This document shows positions 5,827-9,665 of a DNA stretch of 9,665 bases, in pieces. The notes under the pieces are model-generated. The model saw nothing but the letters and a program-made list of their open reading frames with translations, made no database searches and was not told the DNA's origin. The stretch comes from JAZLFH01 sp045615705 (lineage in GTDB: Bacteria > Bacillota > Clostridia > UMGS1883): the NCBI GenBank assembly GCA_045615705.1, contig JAZLFH010000048.1, forward strand, positions 1 through 9,665, written 5' to 3'. Numbering within the stretch: the stretch's first letter is position 1; every line of letters starts with the position of its first letter. The position numbers and the translations under genes were made by a program.

Positions 5827-7221
5827 TTATACAATATGAAGACCTTCAACCATTACGCATCTTCTCTGTCTTGTAAACGACCTTGCACTTGTAAGTCCTT
5901 CCCCGGTAGGTCCTGCAATCGTGAAAGTTGTATGACCTTCTCCTCCTGCACCTATTCCGGCGTATGACGGTGCATTTTTAACAAAAATTGTTGTTTCAAC
6001 TTCTCTTGCAAATCTGGTTAGTCTTTCAACATTTAGTGAATGCATATGTGCTGAATGTCTGCGACCGTGTTCTGCCTTTACCGCCATATCTATTGCTTCG
6101 TCAATATTTTTAACTCTTACAATGGGAAGAATTGGCATCATCATTTCTGTTTGAACAAACGGATGCATCTCGTCCGCTTCGCAAATAATAAGTTTCGGGT
6201 CTGCATTAATTCCGATTTCTTTTAAGAAAAGGCGAGCATCTTTTCCTACCCATTTTTTATTTATAACATACTTTCCGTCTTTATTTATAAGACAAAAGTT
6301 CATAATTCTGTCTCTTTCCGCATTTGAAACCAAATACGCACCATGCTTTTGCATTTGGGAAATCAGTTCGTTTGCAATTGAATTAAAAGCAAAACATTCT
6401 TTTTCTGCTATACACGGAAGATTGTTGTCAAAACTTGCTCCCAAAACAATATCTTTTGCCGCTTTTGCAACATTTACCGTGTCATCAACTATAACCGGTG
6501 GATTTCCGTCCCCTGCTCCGATTGCTTTTTTACCGGAAGAAAGAAGTGCTTTTACAACACCGGGACCACCCGTTGCAACAAGCATTTTTACATTGGGACA
6601 CTTCATCATTTCATTCGATGAGTCCATTGTAGGATTTTTTACAGAAACGACAAGATTCTCGGGTCCGCCCGCTTCAAGTATTCCTCTGTTAACAAGGTCA
6701 ACTGCATAATTTGCGGTTCTTGAAGCATTTGGATGTGGGTTAAACACAACAGCATTTCCGCCTGCAATCATCCCAATTGCGTTACAAAGAACTGTTTCGG
6801 AGGGGTTTGTTGACGGTGTTATAGCTCCAATTACACCAAACGGTGCCATTTCAAATAATGTAAGACCGTCATCTCCCGTCTTTACCTTCGGTTCCAAGTC
6901 TTCTGTTCCGGGTGTTTTGTTTGCAACAAGTTGATGCTTTATAATCTTATCTTCTACTCGTCCCATTCCTGTTTCTTCTACTCCGAGTATCGCCATATTT
7001 TCCGCTTCTTCGAGAATAAGGCGTCTGATGTTTGCAATCATTTTTTCTCTCTGCGCTACCGAATAATTGCGAAACTGCTTGTACGCCTTAGAAACTGCTT
7101 CTAAAGCCTCTGTCATTGTGTCAAAAACGCCAAGTTGTCCGTTAGTTTTGCCATCATAAGAACCTGCGTTTATAACTTTGATTACATCTTCAACTAATTT
7201 TGATATATATTGTTCATCCAT
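5827..7221 (-). CDS. pduP: CoA-acylating aldehyde dehydrogenase of the BMC (PduP type)
   Basis: The enzyme oxidises an aldehyde, most likely propionaldehyde, to acyl-CoA with NAD+ and CoA inside the shell, which protects the cell from the aldehyde. The 464-residue protein has an aldehyde dehydrogenase fold from about residue 33. It shows GVIGAITPSTNPSETVLCNA at 129-148, NAVVFNPHPNA at 156-166, the nucleotide-binding VATGGPGVVKA at 215-225, and catalytic Cys270 in FDNNLPCIAEKE. Residues 1-19 (DEQYISKLVEDVIKVINAG) form an amphipathic helix, followed by a flexible linker. This is a probable encapsulation peptide like that of the neighbouring PduL. An upstream in-frame start at 7278 would add 19 residues reaching back into the pduT coding sequence. 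The ATG at 7221 has a perfect AGGAGG eight bases upstream and gives the canonical N-terminus. The alternative, an EutE-type acetaldehyde dehydrogenase, shares these motifs; the rhamnulokinase downstream favours propionaldehyde. Confidence 0.93.
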   Translation of the reverse strand: MDEQYISKLVEDVIKVINAGSYDGKTNGQLGVFDTMTEALEAVSKAYKQFRNYSVAQREKMIANIRRLILEEAENMAILGVEETGMGRVEDKIIKHQLVANKTPGTEDLEPKVKTGDDGLTLFEMAPFGVIGAITPSTNPSETVLCNAIGMIAGGNAVVFNPHPNASRTANYAVDLVNRGILEAGGPENLVVSVKNPTMDSSNEMMKCPNVKMLVATGGPGVVKALLSSGKKAIGAGDGNPPVIVDDTVNVAKAAKDIVLGASFDNNLPCIAEKECFAFNSIANELISQMQKHGAYLVSNAERDRIMNFCLINKDGKYVINKKWVGKDARLFLKEIGINADPKLIICEADEMHPFVQTEMMMPILPIVRVKNIDEAIDMAVKAEHGRRHSAHMHSLNVERLTRFAREVETTIFVKNAPSYAGIGAGGEGHTTFTIAGPTGEGLTSARSFTRQRRCVMVEGLHIV

Positions 7222-7229
7222 TTTATTTT

Positions 7230-7235
7230 CCTCCT
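7230..7235 (-). promoter_or_regulatory. Ribosome binding site that sets the aldehyde dehydrogenase start
   Basis: AGGAGG lies eight bases before the ATG at 7221, inside the longer reading frame that opens at 7278. It is the strongest Shine-Dalgarno in the operon and decides for the 464-residue protein. Confidence 0.85.
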
Positions 7236-7259
7236 GCAAAGTATAATGTAAACTATTTT

Positions 7260-7808
7260 TTAAATAATATGCTTCCACATTTTCATATCAGGATTCGCTA
7301 TAACAGAACTGTCTAAAAACATTCCGCCGTCTTTTAAGTGTTCTTTAACTCTGTCGATTGATGCCTGCACCGCAGAAACCTCACCCGTAATCAAAAGGTA
7401 AGATTTTCCGCACATACCTTTTGCGATTCTGAGTTCTATCAAATCAACAAGCGATGTTTTTGCAGCAACATCCGCCGCAACAATTATTGATGCCGCAGAA
7501 TATGTTTCAATTACACCCAATGCTCTCGGGTTTTCAATTTCAGTTGTTCCGTATATTGCAGGGAAAATCGCTTCATGCGGATTTCCGAGTACAAAACTGT
7601 CAATAAGTTTTGTCGGATAAAGAGCCTTACTTGCATCGACCGATGCCTTAACAGCACTTAAATCCCCGCTTATAAGTACAATGTATTTTCCCGGGCAAAC
7701 AACTTCTGCTTCGATTAATTCTACTTCCGAAGTCTTGACCATTGTGTCCGCTGCCTCAATTCCCGTGGCAACAGTTTGGTATTCAACCATTGCGATTGCT
7801 TTTGACAT
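7260..7808 (-). CDS. pduT: PduT-like trimeric BMC shell protein with a probable central 4Fe-4S cluster
   Basis: The 182-residue protein has two tandem BMC domains: about 2-88 (AIAMVEYQTVATGIEAADTMVKTSEVELIEA split over 4-34) and 95-175 (ALGVIETYSAASIIVAADVAAKTS). The pore loop of the first domain reads VVCPGKYIVLISGD. Its cysteine is residue 38, the same position as the PduT cysteine of which three copies, one per subunit, ligate a 4Fe-4S cluster at the trimer axis. A second cysteine (Cys133, KGMCGKSYLLITGE) lies near the pore of the second domain. PduT is thought to pass electrons through the shell and to partner with PduS, whose gene lies immediately upstream with a 13-base gap. The ATG at 7808 has AAGGGGA six bases upstream, inside the end of the pduS-like gene. 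Fe-S binding is inferred from the cysteine position. Confidence 0.92.
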   Translation of the reverse strand: MSKAIAMVEYQTVATGIEAADTMVKTSEVELIEAEVVCPGKYIVLISGDLSAVKASVDASKALYPTKLIDSFVLGNPHEAIFPAIYGTTEIENPRALGVIETYSAASIIVAADVAAKTSLVDLIELRIAKGMCGKSYLLITGEVSAVQASIDRVKEHLKDGGMFLDSSVIANPDMKMWKHII

Positions 7809-7821
7809 AAGTTATCCCCTT

Positions 7822-9144
7822 CTATCTGCTCACGATAATGTAATCGTCTGTAACCGATGTTACTTTTCCGTCTATTGAACTATGTATGCACGCTCCGAGA
7901 TTTTCGTTGGGGGTTGCTATCATAGTTCCGATTTTTACAACATCGCCAACATTTACAACAGGAGTGCATTTTGCACCTATATGCTGGCTGAGTTTAATTT
8001 TTACCTCTTTTGGCAAAATCTCTTCATCTAAAAATTCGGCACCGATATCGTATTTTGTAAGACCAAGTCTTTCAATAAGTCTTTTCATCGGAACTTTTCT
8101 GTAATCCCTTTGTTTTTCTACACCGAAGAAATCAGGTTCAAAAACCTTTACACCTTTTTTTCTCAGTTCAAGTTTTGCAACTCCCAAAAGTGTTCTCGGT
8201 GAAAGCCCCTGCGGGCAAGCATACAATTCACAAAGTCCGCATTGCGAACAATAGGTTGAGTTAATCACCGCCAAAGAATCCGACTCCATACCCTTTGAAA
8301 CCGCTCTCATAAACTTGTGAGGTTCAATAGGATATCCCATTGCGTGTCTTGAACATAAATCAGTACATGAACGGCACTGACAACAAGAACTCATCGCTCG
8401 TGCAATATTAATTTTTGTTCTTGTTTTTCGTTTAAGCACTACTTCATGATCGCTCGGCAACACCAAAATTGCATTACTCGTTTTTGTAACAACATCATTT
8501 GGGTTTACTATATTTCCCGTCATAACTCCACCGCCGATGTAGGTGAAGTCTTTGGTTTTTTCGCCACCTGCCAACTTAACAACATCTGAGTATTTCATAC
8601 CGATAGGTGCTTTAACCATAACAGGATTTTTTACCTCTCCTGCAACGACAATATATTTGTGTGTAACACACTTATTGTCATTCAACGCAAAATATGTGTT
8701 AAGCATAGTTTCTACATTGTAAACCGTTACTCCGACTGAAATCGGAAGTTTTCCGGGTTTTACAACTCTTTTAGTCGTTTCATATATAGTTATAATTTCA
8801 TCTCCTGCCGGATAAATCTCAGGAAGAAGTGAAATTTTTGTATTCGTAAATTCAGGTAAATAATAATTGACAGCTTCAATAGTCTTTTTATATGTCGGCT
8901 TAATTGCAATAATAACATTTTCTGCCTCTACCGCAATTCTCACCTGTTCAAGAGCTGTCAAAATCTCTTTCGCAAATTTTTGAAGAAGTTGTCTGTGCAA
9001 ATTAAAAAGCGGCTCGCACTCTGCACAATTTAAAATAATTGTGTCTGCCCTTTTATCAAGTTTTGCGTATGACGGAAAACCTGCTCCGCCCGCACCGACA
9101 ATGCCACTGTTTTTCATTAAGTTTTGCAAAGATGTCATTTCCAT
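7822..9144 (-). CDS. pduS: PduS-like RnfC-family flavin and Fe-S electron-transfer protein of the BMC
   Basis: The 440-residue protein follows the RnfC/NuoF-like plan. Glycine-rich GIVGAGGAGFPSYAKL is at 14-29 and NCAECEP at 39-45, both expected at the FMN/NADH site. An SLBB domain lies at about 165-195 (VVAGEVKNPVMVKAPIG). Two 4Fe-4S motifs follow: Cys254-x2-Cys257-x2-Cys260-x3-Cys264 and Cys299-x2-Cys302-x2-Cys305-x4-Cys310-Pro. A C-terminal barrel-sandwich segment spans about 383-437. In Pdu systems PduS is a cobalamin reductase. In loci with a glycyl-radical dehydratase it has no B12 role and is thought to reoxidise NADH or pass electrons out through PduT; the gene order here supports that pairing. 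The start at 9144 is four bases after the stop of the BMC-P gene. The nearest GGAG is 15 bases upstream, so initiation probably depends on coupled translation; a second ATG at 9138 is an alternative. Confidence 0.9.
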   Translation of the reverse strand: MEMTSLQNLMKNSGIVGAGGAGFPSYAKLDKRADTIILNCAECEPLFNLHRQLLQKFAKEILTALEQVRIAVEAENVIIAIKPTYKKTIEAVNYYLPEFTNTKISLLPEIYPAGDEIITIYETTKRVVKPGKLPISVGVTVYNVETMLNTYFALNDNKCVTHKYIVVAGEVKNPVMVKAPIGMKYSDVVKLAGGEKTKDFTYIGGGVMTGNIVNPNDVVTKTSNAILVLPSDHEVVLKRKTRTKINIARAMSSCCQCRSCTDLCSRHAMGYPIEPHKFMRAVSKGMESDSLAVINSTYCSQCGLCELYACPQGLSPRTLLGVAKLELRKKGVKVFEPDFFGVEKQRDYRKVPMKRLIERLGLTKYDIGAEFLDEEILPKEVKIKLSQHIGAKCTPVVNVGDVVKIGTMIATPNENLGACIHSSIDGKVTSVTDDYIIVSR

Positions 9145-9148
9145 AATA

Positions 9149-9415
9149 TCACATCATTTCTCCGCCGTTATCCACAATACCTACAATAGCAGCATCTATC
9201 GGAGCAGTTTCTTGCCCGCATCCTATTCTTGCTGCACTGCCAAGTGCGACTAACACCGTTTCGCCAATTCCTGCACCTATATTATCAGTTGCAACAAGGC
9301 GGGATTTCCCGTAAATCATAGAGTCAAGAGGCTCTACAATCATAAACTTGTTTCCTACTAAATTTTCATTTTTTCTTGTGGATACAACAGACCCGATAAC
9401 TTTTCCCATTAACAT
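9149..9415 (-). CDS. Pentameric BMC vertex protein (BMC-P, EutN/CcmL family)
   Basis: The 88-residue protein matches the whole family: GKVIGSVVSTRKNENLVGNK at 4-23, MIVEPLD at 25-31, VATDNIGAGIGETVLVALGS at 41-60 and APIDAAIVGIVD at 71-82. Pentamers cap the twelve vertices of the polyhedral shell, so far fewer copies are needed than of the hexameric protein encoded just upstream. The ATG at 9415 has AAAGG about 11 bases upstream, a slightly long spacing; the in-frame ATG at 9409 would be further away. The stop overlaps the short four-base gap to the pduS-like gene. Which PduN, EutN or GRM paralogue it is cannot be settled from sequence alone. Confidence 0.92.
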   Translation of the reverse strand: MLMGKVIGSVVSTRKNENLVGNKFMIVEPLDSMIYGKSRLVATDNIGAGIGETVLVALGSAARIGCGQETAPIDAAIVGIVDNGGEMM

Positions 9416-9453
9416 GTTGATTTTTTCCTTTCAACAAGATTTTAAGGCTGACA

Positions 9454-9486
9454 GGTTCTTCATCACACAAAAGGCGATGAAGAACC
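9454..9486 (-). other. Stable intercistronic hairpin between the BMC-H and BMC-P genes
   Basis: GGTTCTTCATC and GATGAAGAACC form a perfect 11-bp stem with an 11-base loop in the 93-base gap. The minus-strand 3' flank (TGTCAGCCTTAAAATC) has no U-tract and neither does the plus-strand flank, so it is not a classical terminator. Its position, between a shell gene needed in many copies and one needed in few, fits an mRNA stability or processing element that uncouples their expression. Confidence 0.7.
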
Positions 9487-9490
9487 GTGC

Positions 9491-9506
9491 CTTACTTACT
9501 TACTTA
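9491..9506. repeat. Tetranucleotide tandem repeat, four copies of CTTA
   Basis: Four perfect CTTA units (TAAG on the minus strand) lie directly after the BMC-H stop. The last unit overlaps an AT-rich palindrome, ACTTAAAT-T-ATTTAAGT (9502-9518), that spans the stop codon. It is non-coding and may be a by-product of replication slippage. Confidence 0.6.
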
Positions 9507-9508
9507 AA

Positions 9509-9665
9509 TTATTTAAGTGTAGGAAGAATCTTCTCTACATCACTGTGAGGTCTTGGAATTACATGTACTGCTATAATTTCACCAAGTCTTTCAGCAGATG
9601 CTCTGCCTGCCTCAACGGCTGCTTTAACAGCACCTACATCGCCTCTTACCATTACACTTACAAGA
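9509..9665 (-). CDS. Hexameric BMC shell protein (BMC-H, PduA/EutM-like), C-terminal part
   Basis: The last 51 codons of a BMC-domain gene are visible, ending in TAA at 9511-9509; the start lies beyond the window. The sequence begins at LVSVMVRGDVGAVKAAVEAG and contains AVHVIPRPHSDVEKILPTLK at its end, both close to the C-terminal half of PduA-type proteins. The lengths of the visible part and of the family suggest about 90-95 residues in total. Such hexamers form most of the shell facets, with a central pore for diol and other small metabolites; the pore loop itself is cut off here. It is the first visible gene of the operon and is separated from BMC-P by a hairpin-containing gap. Confidence 0.93.
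   Translation of the reverse strand, partial: LVSVMVRGDVGAVKAAVEAGRASAERLGEIIAVHVIPRPHSDVEKILPTLK

Noticed and set aside
5827..5829. Possible frameshift or broken gene among the BMC genes
   Set aside because: All complete BMC proteins have family-typical lengths, intact motifs and clean stop codons. The only unusual length is GuaA, which is in frame throughout.
7222..7278. Longer aldehyde dehydrogenase start at 7278 (19 extra residues)
   Set aside because: It would overlap the end of the PduT-like gene and read through the AGGAGG at 7230-7235. The residues look like translated spacer.
1..9665. CRISPR array, insertion sequence, tRNA/rRNA or phage features
   Set aside because: No regularly spaced repeats, transposase motifs, terminal inverted repeats, tRNA-like cloverleaf or rRNA signature was seen on either strand.

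Overview
The window is AT-rich DNA with strong Shine-Dalgarno sites, and every gene lies on the minus strand. The protein families (fermentative microcompartment proteins, a DeoR regulator, a WG-repeat secreted protein) suggest an anaerobic Firmicute of class Clostridia, probably gut-associated. The lineage is an inference from style and content; no rRNA or other marker gene is present.

Positions 9665 to 2207, in the direction of transcription, hold the distal part of a bacterial microcompartment (BMC) operon. The order is: hexameric shell protein BMC-H (cut by the window edge), pentameric vertex protein BMC-P (EutN/CcmL), PduS-like flavin/Fe-S protein, PduT-like Fe-S shell trimer, CoA-acylating aldehyde dehydrogenase (PduP type), a second tandem-domain shell trimer, phosphotransacylase PduL, a DeoR-family repressor and rhamnulokinase RhaB. 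Most gaps are 4-50 nt, so the genes are probably co-transcribed from a promoter beyond 9665. Together they fit fermentation of a deoxysugar such as L-rhamnose. RhaB makes rhamnulose-1-phosphate, an aldolase outside the window would give lactaldehyde and then 1,2-propanediol, and a diol dehydratase (also outside) would give propionaldehyde inside the shell. The aldehyde dehydrogenase and PduL then make propionyl-CoA and propionyl-phosphate. PduS and PduT could carry electrons across the shell for cofactor recycling. The layout resembles the glycyl-radical-enzyme fucose/rhamnose BMC loci of Clostridia, but the signature dehydratase is not visible, so the BMC type is inferred.

Positions 2206 to 692 form a separate unit: a near-perfect sigma-A promoter, guaA (GMP synthetase) and a strong intrinsic terminator. 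GuaA is unusual. Its glutamine amidotransferase domain is internally shortened and lacks the catalytic cysteine and the His/Glu region, while the ATP-pyrophosphatase and dimerisation domains look intact.

Positions 691 to 231 carry no protein gene. They hold what looks like an independent small-RNA gene of about 228 nt: an extended -10 promoter, a long closing helix starting at the predicted 5' end, internal hairpins and a terminator with a U-tract. Several helices contain G-U pairs on the minus strand that would be A-C mismatches on the plus strand, which independently supports the transcription direction. The RNA family is not recognised; a 6S-like architecture is one possibility. Positions 230 to 1 hold the start of a secreted WG-repeat protein.
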